DNA of 64,000 bases from positions 124,001 through 188,000 of the forward strand of contig NZ_JBNNTI010000001.1 of assembly GCF_050278625.1 (NCBI RefSeq). Reading direction: 5' to 3'. Numbering within the stretch: the stretch's first letter is position 1; every line of letters begins with the position of its first letter. The DNA comes from Viridibacillus sp050278625. Its GTDB lineage: Bacteria; Bacillota; Bacilli; Bacillales_A; Planococcaceae. Of this stretch, positions 7,737-15,763 are shown in pieces. Under the pieces are notes generated by a model. The model was not told the origin of the DNA and made no database searches. It was given only the letters and a program-made list of their open reading frames with translations. The position numbers and the translations under genes are program-made.

Positions 7737-8402
7737 TTAATAGCTTTTCGTCCGATCGCGTTTCATTAAATAACTAATAAGTAATAATGCTGAACCAGCA
7801 CCGAACTGAGCGAACCATGTAATGTTGACAAGGGGACCTAGCTCATCTGTAAAGTAAAGAATAGCTATAAACAAACCGAACGTCACAACACCAAACATAC
7901 CTGATTTTAATATGGTGCATTTAGACATTGTTTCTTCAAATGCGCCTTGTTTTAATTGCTTTAATATTACATAAAGTAATCCCGAACCTATTACAACAAC
8001 TGCAACGACATTTATAATAGACGAATATAAATAAATCTGATCTGATTTTGTGAAATAGCGACCAATCGATCCAATAATAATGAACCAACCGATTATGTCA
8101 CATAAAATTTCGACACCAAAAGTTACAATGCTTCCCTTCTTTTCCTTCGGCAATGCCTCCACTATTTCTTCTGCATACATTTTCGGGTTAGGTCCAAACA
8201 CATCCCTAGCTGTTTTACCTTCCTCCTGTGCTATTAATAGATGATCTAGTATCTCGGTTAAGACTTCCTCTGATTGACGTTCAGAAAGTAGTATGTGTGC
8301 TCTAACATAGACAAGTATCTTATCATAATAGACTTCATTTTCTTTAGTTAATAACTTACGCTTCTCATTATTATCCGCTATTAACTTCTTCACTATAACC
8401 AT
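7737..8402 (-). CDS. DUF1129/HAAS-type membrane protein paired with PadR
   Basis: About 221 residues. The N-terminal cytoplasmic part (about 1-80) is helical, with an ILDHLLIAQEEGKTARDVFG block typical of the small helical domain found on PadR-partner proteins (DUF1129/HAAS-like). Four predicted membrane segments follow (about 95-215). It lies downstream of padR on the same strand. In this arrangement the regulator usually controls the membrane protein, whose biochemical role is unknown. The frame extends to 8429, but an AAAGGGG site fits the ATG at 8402 better. The family call is by pattern memory. Confidence 0.78.
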   Translation of the reverse strand: MVIVKKLIADNNEKRKLLTKENEVYYDKILVYVRAHILLSERQSEEVLTEILDHLLIAQEEGKTARDVFGPNPKMYAEEIVEALPKEKKGSIVTFGVEILCDIIGWFIIIGSIGRYFTKSDQIYLYSSIINVVAVVVIGSGLLYVILKQLKQGAFEETMSKCTILKSGMFGVVTFGLFIAILYFTDELGPLVNITWFAQFGAGSALLLISYLMKRDRTKSY

Positions 8403-8473
8403 TTCAACTAATCCCCTTTCGATAATCATTCACAACACGTAAAATTTTAAATACAGGATAAATCATTTACATA

Positions 8474-8800
8474 TTACCCCTTTTCTCTCATTAGCTTGCC
8501 AACAGCAACAGAAATACCTAGCCATTCAGAACGAATATCATCTAATGCCTCTTTGCCCGCTTTTGTAAGTTTATAATATTTACGATTTGGGCCGGAATCT
8601 GAAGGTTTCATTTCACCTTTAATTAAATCATTTTTTTGAAGTCGTAGAAGTACTGGATAAATCGTACCTTCACTAACATCTGATAGGCCTACTGTTTGTA
8701 GCTTTTTTGATAGCTCGTAGCCATAGACAACTTCTTTTTCAATAACAGCTAATACACAGCCATCTAAAATTCCTTTTAGCAATTGACTTCTTATAGACAC
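8474..8800 (-). CDS. PadR-family transcriptional regulator
   Basis: A winged-helix repressor of about 108 residues. The N-terminal domain shows the PadR signature: LLKGILDGCVLAVIEKEVVYGYELSKKL, then the wing region SEGTIYPVLLRLQKND (stretches given in overlapping parts), and YYKLTKAGKEALDDI before a short C-terminal helix, as in subfamily s2. I chose the GTG at 8800, which lies 11 bases after GGAGG; an upstream ATG at 8824 has no ribosome binding site. The gene is divergent from fabI and lies upstream of the DUF1129 membrane protein. Inverted CTAC-based repeats at 8854-8878 and 8914-8935 are candidate operators for autoregulation. Confidence 0.85.
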   Translation of the reverse strand: MSIRSQLLKGILDGCVLAVIEKEVVYGYELSKKLQTVGLSDVSEGTIYPVLLRLQKNDLIKGEMKPSDSGPNRKYYKLTKAGKEALDDIRSEWLGISVAVGKLMREKG

Positions 8801-8853
8801 TGAATTCAACACCTCCCAGTACATTGCATGACAAGGTAGTTAAGTAAATAAAA

Positions 8854-8878
8854 AGCTACTTTGTATTACCAAGTAGCT
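8854..8878. promoter_or_regulatory. Candidate PadR operator (inverted repeat)
   Basis: AGCTACTT (8854-8861) and AAGTAGCT (8871-8878) form a perfect 8-bp inverted repeat about 55 bp upstream of padR. A related CTAC...GTAG pair with a TACAAAGTAG half-site recurs at 8914-8935. The position and repetition suggest operators of the PadR protein. Binding is inference. Confidence 0.5.
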
Positions 8879-8946
8879 ACATTGACTATATGCTAATAAA
8901 TATTGGTCGTCAACTACATTGTTATACAAAGTAGCAAAATTGTTTG

Positions 8947-8975
8947 TTGCATTCATCTCTGATTTAGGTTAAAAT
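8947..8975 (+). promoter_or_regulatory. Sigma-A promoter of fabI
   Basis: TTGCAT (8947-8952), a 17-bp spacer and TAAAAT (8970-8975). The expected transcription start falls inside the FapR-like operator that follows. Confidence 0.6.
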
Positions 8976-8977
8976 TT

Positions 8978-8994
8978 TTAGCATCAGGTACTAA
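8978..8994 (+). promoter_or_regulatory. FapR operator of fabI
   Basis: The reverse complement reads TTAGTACCTGATGCTAA, one base from the palindrome TTAGTACCTGATACTAA that I recall for FapR, the malonyl-CoA-responsive repressor of fatty acid synthesis genes in Bacillales. It lies just downstream of the -10 box, where FapR sites typically overlap the transcription start. Confidence 0.75.
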
Positions 8995-9019
8995 TAGTAA
9001 CTATATATTGGAGGCTATT

Positions 9020-9802
9020 ATGGATAACTTACTACAATTAAAAGATAAAAATATCGTTGTAATGGGCGTGGCAAACGATCGTAGCATTGCATGGGGAATC
9101 GCAAAATCTCTTTTCGAAGTTGGCGCTAACGTCATTTTTACTTATCGAAAAGAACGCTCTTTAATGAAATTAGAAAAATTATTGGCAGGATATGAAGATA
9201 AAGAAGCTACTTTCATCCAATGTGATGTGAATAGCGATGAAAGTATTAAAGCGGCTTTCGATACAATTGGTGCTAAAGTTGGTACAATTCATGGTATCGT
9301 ACACTCGGTGGCATTTGCAAACGCAGATGATTTAAAAAACCGCTTCCTTGAAACTTCACGTGATGGCTATGCATTCGCACAAGATACAAGTGCTTATTCA
9401 TTAATTGCAGCAGCAAAAGCTGCACATCCTTATATGACTGAAGGTGGCTCAATTGTTACAATGAGTTATCTTGGTGCAGAACGTGTGTTAGAAGGCTACA
9501 ATGTTATGGGTGTAGCCAAAGCCGCACTTGAAGCATCTGTTAGATATTTAGCAGCAGATATCGGTGTTGATAATATCCGTGTTAATGCCATTTCAGCTGG
9601 TGCGATTAAAACATTAGCAGCAAAAGGCGTTCCTTCATTCAACAAAATTTTAAATCGTATTGAAGAAAGCGCACCATTAAAACGCAATGTTACACAAGCG
9701 GAAGTAGCCGATATGACAATTGTTATGCTTAGTCATTTATCTCGTGGCGTCACTGGCGAAACAATTTATATTGACGGTGGCTATAATATTATGGGGATTT
9801 AA
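9020..9802 (+). CDS. fabI: Enoyl-[acyl-carrier-protein] reductase FabI
   Basis: A short-chain dehydrogenase-type enoyl-ACP reductase of 260 residues that reduces trans-2-enoyl-ACP with NAD(P)H in the last step of each fatty acid elongation cycle; it is the triclosan target. The cofactor loop is GVANDRSIAWG at about residues 16-26. The active-site tyrosine and lysine are Tyr160 and Lys167 in the YNVMGVAK block, with the second family tyrosine at 150. The start is the ATG at 9020, preceded by TTGGAGG; the TTG at 9008 lies within that ribosome binding site region. It is monocistronic, with a FapR-like operator upstream and a strong terminator downstream. Confidence 0.96.
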   Translation: MDNLLQLKDKNIVVMGVANDRSIAWGIAKSLFEVGANVIFTYRKERSLMKLEKLLAGYEDKEATFIQCDVNSDESIKAAFDTIGAKVGTIHGIVHSVAFANADDLKNRFLETSRDGYAFAQDTSAYSLIAAAKAAHPYMTEGGSIVTMSYLGAERVLEGYNVMGVAKAALEASVRYLAADIGVDNIRVNAISAGAIKTLAAKGVPSFNKILNRIEESAPLKRNVTQAEVADMTIVMLSHLSRGVTGETIYIDGGYNIMGI

Positions 9803-9843
9803 TAAAAACGTACCTATTAACCTTAATTTAGAAACAAATAGAA

Positions 9844-9880
9844 AGAGCATGTTTTGAACAATCTTTTCAAAACATGCTCT
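9844..9880 (+). terminator. Terminator of fabI
   Basis: A 14-bp perfect stem (AGAGCATGTTTTGA / TCAAAACATGCTCT) with a 9-nt loop, then TATTTAAATT. Confidence 0.85.
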
Positions 9881-10004
9881 TATTTAAATTAATTCATATT
9901 GTTCCTGTGCTTCTTTATATGTAACAGAATATACTTGGGCTTTTGGATACTCCAAGTAAAGGTGAATATTTGCTTGATTCTGTTCCTATTCATACACTTT
10001 CAAA

Positions 10005-10640
10005 GAGTAATTTAGCAAGATTAAGAAATGAGAAAATACTAGTTTTTTGGTGGAGGTTTTTCAGAAGAGATATAATTTCTCTAGCTGTTACGTAGGCAGT
10101 TTTAGATACTAATTTTTGAACGATTGTAAGTGTGAGAATCTGGCTTTTGTGACCTTTACCAATTACTGTGTATACTTCCCAGTGTCCTATTTCGCTTCGT
10201 GGAGCCTGACTTGCATCGATTTTTTTAACTGTGGCATTTTTCCACGTGTTTCTTTTTGGTTGTTTTTCAGTTTCTTTCCTTTACGGATGAGGAGCTTTTG
10301 GGACAACTGGAATAGTACTGCTGCTCGTATCGGTAAATACTTGAAACGCTTATAGCAAATGGTTTTCCGTGTTTTTTTTCATATCGTCCGACAATCATTT
10401 CGGGCGACCAGCTTTTTTCAAATGGACAAGAATATACGTGATATCATCTAGATCAACTATGCGCTTACAACCACAGTTTATTTTCATAATCCATTTGCGC
10501 TTGAAGTACATTGTAAGGGCAGACACGTTCCAGTTCGTACTTAATCGTGCTTTTGCTACTTTTTAGCTGTCTCGCAATATAGGAAAGAGATTTATTAACC
10601 AGTCTTTATTCTTCGATTAACACGTTCCTATGGTAAAATG
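10005..10640 (-). pseudogene. Degenerate IS30-family transposase
   Basis: Reading the minus strand in shifting frames gives, in the correct family order: a helix-turn-helix block LSYIARQLKSSKSTIKYELE, then CPYNVLQAQMDYE, then WSPEMIVGRYEKKHGKPF followed by ISVSSIYRY, then EIGHWEVYTVIGKGHKSQIL, where IS30 transposases carry the first catalytic Asp (xxGDWExDTVxGKxH). Several frameshifts and stops break it, and the second Asp position here is not intact. The C-terminal third is missing. I found no inverted repeats. It is a decayed insertion sequence between fabI and the secreted amidase gene. Confidence 0.75.
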
Positions 10641-10743
10641 TGTATATTGACCTATTTTTTATTTATCTTTCGCTCGACTTAATATGATAATCTACAAATA
10701 TATAAAATAAATTGGTTTTTTAACCAAAGAAGGAAGGGTTTCT

Positions 10744-11454
10744 ATGAAAAAAACATTATTCACTATTGCTTTGGCAGCAGGCTTATTGATTATTCCTCAA
10801 GCACTAAATATCTCAGCTGAAAATCTTAACTATAAGACGGAGATTTTAAAATTACAACCAGATTTAACAGAAATGGAACTTTCTGAATCAATTAGGAACA
10901 TAGCCGAAACTACCGAAGAGAAAGAAAGAGCATATAAGCAAATTTATGACGAGTTAATACAAGATCGCCAGAAAGGGCTTTATGAAGCCCCAAAAGCCAG
11001 AGGAGGTTCTGAAGGTGCATTTATTGTAGGTAATAGTGCCAAAGGAGATTTCTATTACACTCCTTCAACAACTGCTTATTTAGATCATGGACATGTTGGT
11101 TTATACTATACTTCAACAGTTATTGTTGAATCCATTCCATCAACTGGAGTTAGACAGATTTCAGCAACCTCAAGAACAGTAGACCAGAATGCTGTAGTTA
11201 AATCTATAGATACTACAACTGCTAATAAGGCGGCAGCTACCCAATGGGCTTATGATGAATTAGGTAAAGGATATTCGTATAACTTTGCAACAAATCGATT
11301 AACAGGTCATGACGGGGATAAAAATTGTTCCAAGTTAATCTGGTCTGCTTATTTGTTAAAAGCTGGCTTAGATTTAGACGTCGATAAGGGATTAGGAGTA
11401 TATCCACGAGATGTACGCGATGCTACCCAAACAACATATATACGATCTTTTTAA
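10744..11454 (+). CDS. Secreted YiiX/G6R-like permuted papain-fold amidase
   Basis: 236 residues. A signal peptide (about 1-25, with a hydrophobic core ending near ISAEN) exports it. After a helical segment (about 30-85) comes a domain with HGHVGLYY (His115/His117) followed some 78 residues later by NCSKLIWSAY (Cys195). The order His before Cys is the circularly permuted NlpC/P60 arrangement seen in YiiX/YebB/G6R-like hydrolases, which cleave amide or ester bonds in peptidoglycan or lipids. The substrate is unknown. The start follows GAAGGAAGGG. A terminator-like hairpin separates it from the next gene on the same strand, so any coupling to it is partial. Confidence 0.75.
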   Translation: MKKTLFTIALAAGLLIIPQALNISAENLNYKTEILKLQPDLTEMELSESIRNIAETTEEKERAYKQIYDELIQDRQKGLYEAPKARGGSEGAFIVGNSAKGDFYYTPSTTAYLDHGHVGLYYTSTVIVESIPSTGVRQISATSRTVDQNAVVKSIDTTTANKAAATQWAYDELGKGYSYNFATNRLTGHDGDKNCSKLIWSAYLLKAGLDLDVDKGLGVYPRDVRDATQTTYIRSF

Positions 11455-11464
11455 CTAAATAAAA

Positions 11465-11507
11465 AAGTAAATAGAGAGATGGGATAAAACCCTCTCTCTA
11501 TTTACTT
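11465..11507 (+). terminator. Hairpin between the amidase and beta-propeller-like genes
   Basis: A 15-bp perfect stem (AAGTAAATAGAGAGA / TCTCTCTATTTACTT) followed by TATTTG. The T-tract is short, so partial read-through into the next gene is possible. Confidence 0.75.
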
Positions 11508-11522
11508 ATTTGAGGTGAGTTA

Positions 11523-12692
11523 ATGAAAAAAATAATAATAAAACTTATTGTATTAATAATTATAATTTTTTCAATTGCATTAGTATTTAAATACTTAATG
11601 AACCCCAAAAATGAAAAATCCATAGATTTTACTCCTGAAACCATAAAAAACACAAGAGCAATTGTTTATTTCTCTCCAACCGCCGATAATGATTTTGACA
11701 ACCAAGCTATCAGCTATGCTATATTTATAGATCATAAAAATAATACTAAAGGATTAAAAATGAAGGGATTAGAGCTAGGTTCTGTTCTTTATAAGAATAA
11801 TACTATTTTGCTTGAGGATAAGAATTCAATTAAGTTACTTGACGATGAAGTGAAGATTTTCAACATGGATGACAAGCAATATACTGGTGAACTCACAGGC
11901 TACTTAAAACCAAATGACATATTTTTTAGTATCTACAATACAGGACTTATAAACGGTCAATATCACTCAAATATACGATATGGAAATGCGAATGGCTTCA
12001 AATTAGATGATATACCTTCCTACATTTTTACATCGGGCTCAGATCAAAGCCAAATTTACTTGATGACTAGCGATATCGAAAAAGGTACTTATGAAGTGCA
12101 AACGGCTACTATTAATGACAAAATTCAAATTAATATTTTAACGTCATTAAGAGAACTATATGGAAAAGACCTTTTTCCATTATCGGGGATTTTAAGTAAC
12201 GATACAAATCTGTACATATTATATGGTGAACCAATCAACGATAATGAATTTACAATTTCTCTACTGAGCGTTAATAAAGTAACAGGAAAACAGCAAATTA
12301 ACCTTTTAAAATCAGAAGAAAACTCTAATATTAGTGCGTATTTCCCCTATTCTGTAAAGTCATCTAGTTCTATTATTGATAATACACTTTATTATGTAGA
12401 TGGCACAGGAGCTGTATATTCTATTGACCTTAACACAAAAAATATGGAGCTTAATTTCACCCTAAAAGGAGCAAGTAATAAGGGAAACAGAGTCATTTCA
12501 CAAGTGAAATTCTATAAAGACTCTTTATTTTATTTATACCGATCTCAAAAAGAAAAAATATTTTTAGATCGATATGATTTGCATTCAAAGGAAAGAAATC
12601 AACATAACGAGATTAAAGGGATTCATCCCATTTTAAGTGAAAATAATGGGAAAAATTTATCCAGTTATGATTTAGAAATAATAAATCCATAG
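11523..12692 (+). CDS. Membrane-anchored extracytoplasmic protein, beta-propeller-like
   Basis: I do not recognise a named family. The protein has 389 residues, with an N-terminal membrane anchor at about 5-25 and an otherwise extracellular body. The body is rich in short beta-type repeats such as LYYVDGTGAVYSIDLNTKN and LFYLYRSQKEKIFLDRYDL, resembling blades of PQQ-like or WD-like beta-propellers. Base composition is more A+T-rich than the flanking core genes. It starts just after GAGGTGAG and follows the secreted amidase gene by 68 bp, so the two may act together at the cell surface. That link, and any role as a sensor, chaperone or immunity protein, is inference. Confidence 0.72.
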   Translation: MKKIIIKLIVLIIIIFSIALVFKYLMNPKNEKSIDFTPETIKNTRAIVYFSPTADNDFDNQAISYAIFIDHKNNTKGLKMKGLELGSVLYKNNTILLEDKNSIKLLDDEVKIFNMDDKQYTGELTGYLKPNDIFFSIYNTGLINGQYHSNIRYGNANGFKLDDIPSYIFTSGSDQSQIYLMTSDIEKGTYEVQTATINDKIQINILTSLRELYGKDLFPLSGILSNDTNLYILYGEPINDNEFTISLLSVNKVTGKQQINLLKSEENSNISAYFPYSVKSSSSIIDNTLYYVDGTGAVYSIDLNTKNMELNFTLKGASNKGNRVISQVKFYKDSLFYLYRSQKEKIFLDRYDLHSKERNQHNEIKGIHPILSENNGKNLSSYDLEIINP

Positions 12693-12745
12693 TGACTTTT
12701 CAAAATGTTTCAAATAATAAAACATATTAAGTGACTTCAATAAAT

Positions 12746-12806
12746 AAGGAGAAAATACGTGAAACGGTCATTTAAAAATGTATGTTTCACGTATTTTCTG
12801 TTCCTT
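12746..12806. terminator. Long terminator-like hairpin
   Basis: A 15-bp perfect stem (GAAAATACGTGAAAC 12751-12765 / GTTTCACGTATTTTC 12784-12798), extended by AAGGA / TTCCTT, follows the 389-residue gene by about 55 bp. The downstream side is T-rich (ATCTTTTC). Confidence 0.72.
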
Positions 12807-12951
12807 ATCTTTTCAAAATATTATATCAAAACCTCTTTATCATCATAAAAGGTCGTTTGCAACATTTGAATTAATAGGAACGAAATATGGGATTTCTCTT
12901 AACCAGGGGATCCAGACATTTAAATGAAAAACACTTTTCTTACAATCTCTT

Positions 12952-13431
12952 CTACCAAACTAGATGAAGTTTATCTTTATAAAAGTGAATAGCACGCTCA
13001 TATTCTATAATACTTTCATCTTTAGTCGAAGAAATAATCACATCAAGTAATTGTCCAATAGAATCTTCATGCTTTTTTAAATTGAACAAGGTCATCGCGT
13101 AGAATACTTGAAGTGCCTTAAAATTCGGATGTTTGGCGATACCTTCTTGAAACACTTTTTCTGACTTTTGATATTCTCCAATCGTTCGATAGGTACTGCC
13201 TAAACCTATATATGCTTTAGATTCATCTTTATTATCTAATCCTAATATAATAGCTTTTTCATAATAAGGAATGGCCTCATTTTCGAGACCTAGAACATCA
13301 AAACTCCACGCAGTTTGATAATTAACAAATGCATCTTCTGGATAATCTCGCTGTATATCCAGCATTAATTGATTGGATGCTTCTAACAATTTATCCGCTC
13401 GCAGTTTTAAAACTTTTTCTATTCTTTTCAT
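12952..13431 (-). CDS. Tetratricopeptide-repeat protein
   Basis: About 159 residues without signal peptide or membrane segment, made of helical pairs of the TPR kind: AWSFDVLGLENEAIPYYEKA (about 43-62), AYIGLGSTYRTIGEYQKSEK (about 74-93) and QVFYAMTLFNLKKHEDSIGQ (about 108-127). Such proteins are protein-protein adaptors, and the partner is not evident. The ATG at 13431 is preferred with AAGGA upstream; a GTG at 13443 abuts that site too closely. It is a lone gene flanked by non-coding DNA. Confidence 0.8.
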   Translation of the reverse strand: MKRIEKVLKLRADKLLEASNQLMLDIQRDYPEDAFVNYQTAWSFDVLGLENEAIPYYEKAIILGLDNKDESKAYIGLGSTYRTIGEYQKSEKVFQEGIAKHPNFKALQVFYAMTLFNLKKHEDSIGQLLDVIISSTKDESIIEYERAIHFYKDKLHLVW

Positions 13432-13509
13432 AGATAAGCTCACTTCCTTATATACAATAGGTTATATTCCTATTTAATCTAACTCTACATCTCTACATAT
13501 CTTTATAGA

Positions 13510-13673
13510 TCAATACATCTTCCATTCGCCACTTGCTCCAATTTCTTTGTACAACTTACACAATGAAAGTTTTTCGCTTTCCTCTATTAAAATAGCTTGT
13601 AATGCTTCGTACTTTCCATCAATTTATACTGTTCTTTACATAAACCACAAATTACTTCATAGAAAATCGCCAT
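13510..13673 (-). pseudogene. Frameshifted small CxxC protein
   Basis: A minus-strand gene with a good ribosome binding site (GAGAGGAG) begins MAIFYEVICGLCKEQYK, with a CxxC pair. It then needs a one-base shift to continue as DGKYEALQAILIEESEKLSL, ending near GEWKMY before a stop. The total is about 54 residues. The length of 164 bp is not a multiple of three, in line with a single indel. I do not know the family; the CxxC suggests a zinc-ribbon-like peptide. Confidence 0.5.
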
Positions 13674-14032
13674 AGTTTATATCTCCTCTCATCATTATAT
13701 CCTTATGATTAAATTGCCAAGAATATAATATCAATCATAACTATATTTTAAAAATGCGCGCCTATAATCGACCCGATTTTATCCATTCTATAGGTTCCGA
13801 AAATAATAACGCCAAATATCAAAAAATCATTGATCCAAATATCCCTAAATTACCATTTACCATATATATCCATAGAATAATTCAAGTTAAATAAAAGCAT
13901 ACATTAGGAAGAATCCAAAGAGTCCTTTTTAATTTTTTGTCCATCTAGAAATACCTTGTTTCTTCTAACTATTACTCATTACTCATATCTCATTATCCTA
14001 TAAATTCAAAAAAATTACATTAAAATATAAAA

Positions 14033-14060
14033 AAAGACTAACTGGTTTCAGCTAGTCTTT
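14033..14060 (-). terminator. Terminator of the peptidase E gene
   Basis: AAAGACTA-a-CTG-gttt-CAG-c-TAGTCTTT, followed on the minus strand by a T-rich tract (TTTTTTTATATTTT). The sequence, including the loop region, is nearly the same as the hairpin at 17813-17840. Confidence 0.75.
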
Positions 14061-14191
14061 AACCCTTCCATTAAAATCATCTAATTCAAAATCCAACACT
14101 AAACTAACATAGCTTAAAAATTAAATAAGTAATTGTATTTAAAGGCTATGACATTGACTATAGTTATTTTTATTTCGACGATTTAAAAAAG

Positions 14192-14905
14192 CTATTCTAG
14201 TAAAATAACATCAACATTTTCTTCCATATATTTATCATTTGTTGACAGAGAATACGCCGATGAGTTTTTCTTTGAAATAATACATTTTGATAATTCACCA
14301 TTTTCAAAGTGAACAACAGCGCCATCATCTACTGCTAACCCTGATAAAATTCTTCCATTATTTATATAATTAAATAGAGCTTGCTTACTCGCTTCATTAT
14401 TGTAGTACGGACATAATACTCCCTTTACTAATCCTAAACCCGAGGAAATTTTATACCCACCGGACGCATCCTTTCCTACCCCTTCTTCAAAAAGGTATAT
14501 TGCACTCGTACCTGCTCCAACTATGATTTGACCATTATAATAGGCTTCTTTAAGCTTCTCTTCTATATTAAATTCTCTCCACATATTAATCATAAAATCC
14601 ACGTTACCATCACCAATATAAATAATGTCTTGTTGTTCAATAATGGAATCTAAATATCGTTCTTTCATCTCTGAAATCGTAATATGTGTGGGTTTACAAT
14701 TCTTAGTAGAGAAAGCTTTATAAAAATCTTTAATACAGCTTTCGTTATCTTCACTTGCTGTTGCTATAAAACAAATTTTAGGCTTTTTATTTAATGCTTG
14801 TTGTAATATATATTGTTCTTGTAGTGGATTGTTTACATTCGTTGAAAAGTCCCCACCTCCAAGTACAATAATTTGCATTGTCCTACTGTCACCTATACTA
14901 GTCAT
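14192..14905 (-). CDS. Peptidase E (S51)-like protein
   Basis: 237 residues of the class I glutamine-amidotransferase-like fold that includes alpha-aspartyl dipeptidase (peptidase E). Visible blocks are IIVLGGGDFS near the start, IGDGNVDFMINMWRE at about 125-139 (the GGNT-like strand), and IIVGAGTSAIYLFEEG with the presumed nucleophile Ser in TSA, then GLGLVKGVLCPYY. The canonical motif is GxSAG, while here Ala-Ile follows the serine, so the activity should not be taken for granted. The start follows GGAGAGG. It lies about 70 bp downstream of the ABC permease gene on the same strand and ends at a strong terminator, so it is probably the last gene of that transcript. Confidence 0.78.
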   Translation of the reverse strand: MTSIGDSRTMQIIVLGGGDFSTNVNNPLQEQYILQQALNKKPKICFIATASEDNESCIKDFYKAFSTKNCKPTHITISEMKERYLDSIIEQQDIIYIGDGNVDFMINMWREFNIEEKLKEAYYNGQIIVGAGTSAIYLFEEGVGKDASGGYKISSGLGLVKGVLCPYYNNEASKQALFNYINNGRILSGLAVDDGAVVHFENGELSKCIISKKNSSAYSLSTNDKYMEENVDVILLE

Positions 14906-14974
14906 GATTTGTTACCTCTCCATTTAAAATGCATTGATTACTCGATAGCTTTTTATTATTCTAAGTCGTTAACT

Positions 14975-15763
14975 CTAATTCGGATTGTATTTTTTTTGCT
15001 GGATCCAATAATATGTAACCATTACTGTTATCATCACTAAAAGAATTGTTGCTAAAACATTTATAGATAAATTTGCACCTATGGAGCCAGTTATAAGTAA
15101 ATCCATCGCATGTTGGCTCATACCAGCTGGGTTCACAGCATCTAACATTGGATGAAGCCCAACTAACATCCTGCAAATTAGCAACGTAATAATACCTACT
15201 ATTGCAATAAACGCTTGGCTATTTAATACTGCACTTAACATTGTAGTAAACGATACGCAAAAGAGAATCCACACCAAATAACAAAATAGTGCTATTATCA
15301 TTTTTGATAACTCTATATTGGTAAATAGAAAATGAATGTATAACACAGAAACAAAATAACCAAGTAAAATACTTACTGAAACTAGTAAAAAATTAGAGAT
15401 TAGTTTCCCACTAATATAGGAACTAACAGAAACTGGTCTTGTTAAAATAAAAGCTAACATTCCACTAGATTTATCAGACTGAATTAATCCCATCATAGCA
15501 ATGACTATAATCATTATCCCAAGTTGGTCAAACTGGGCGCCTAATGTGGCTGCAAGTACTTGCCCTCCCGTCTGTTCAATCATAGATGGATCGATTGATA
15601 TTCCTTGTGTCCCTCCAAGAACTTCTAAAATAACTGGTAAGTAATATGTCATGACTGGTTGCGTAGCTCCTAAAAAAATAAATACTAGTGGCAACCAAAT
15701 CACTTTAAAATCACTCAAAACTAAACTATATTCTTTTTTCATTAGTACACCCAATGAATTCAT
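14975..15763 (-). CDS. ABC-2-type permease, YxlG-like
   Basis: An integral membrane permease of 262 residues with about six hydrophobic segments (near 28-45, 85-100, 125-150, 160-180, 185-200 and 228-250) and the ABC-2 architecture with a large extracellular loop after the first segment. It overlaps the ATPase gene by four bases, so the pair forms one exporter. Together with the small PLDc_N-type protein upstream the set matches the yxlE-yxlF-yxlG block of the B. subtilis sigY operon. The transported substrate is unknown to me. A toxin-immunity or peptide-export role is suggested for YxlFG-like systems but not shown here. Confidence 0.85.
   Translation of the reverse strand: MNSLGVLMKKEYSLVLSDFKVIWLPLVFIFLGATQPVMTYYLPVILEVLGGTQGISIDPSMIEQTGGQVLAATLGAQFDQLGIMIIVIAMMGLIQSDKSSGMLAFILTRPVSVSSYISGKLISNFLLVSVSILLGYFVSVLYIHFLFTNIELSKMIIALFCYLVWILFCVSFTTMLSAVLNSQAFIAIVGIITLLICRMLVGLHPMLDAVNPAGMSQHAMDLLITGSIGANLSINVLATILLVMITVMVTYYWIQQKKYNPN

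Noticed and set aside
10116..10566. Two plus-strand frames rich in Phe and Ser
   Set aside because: They are the complement of the degenerate IS30 transposase read on the minus strand.
14961..15176. 71-codon minus-strand frame rich in Cys and Trp
   Set aside because: Lies wholly within the ABC permease gene in another frame.
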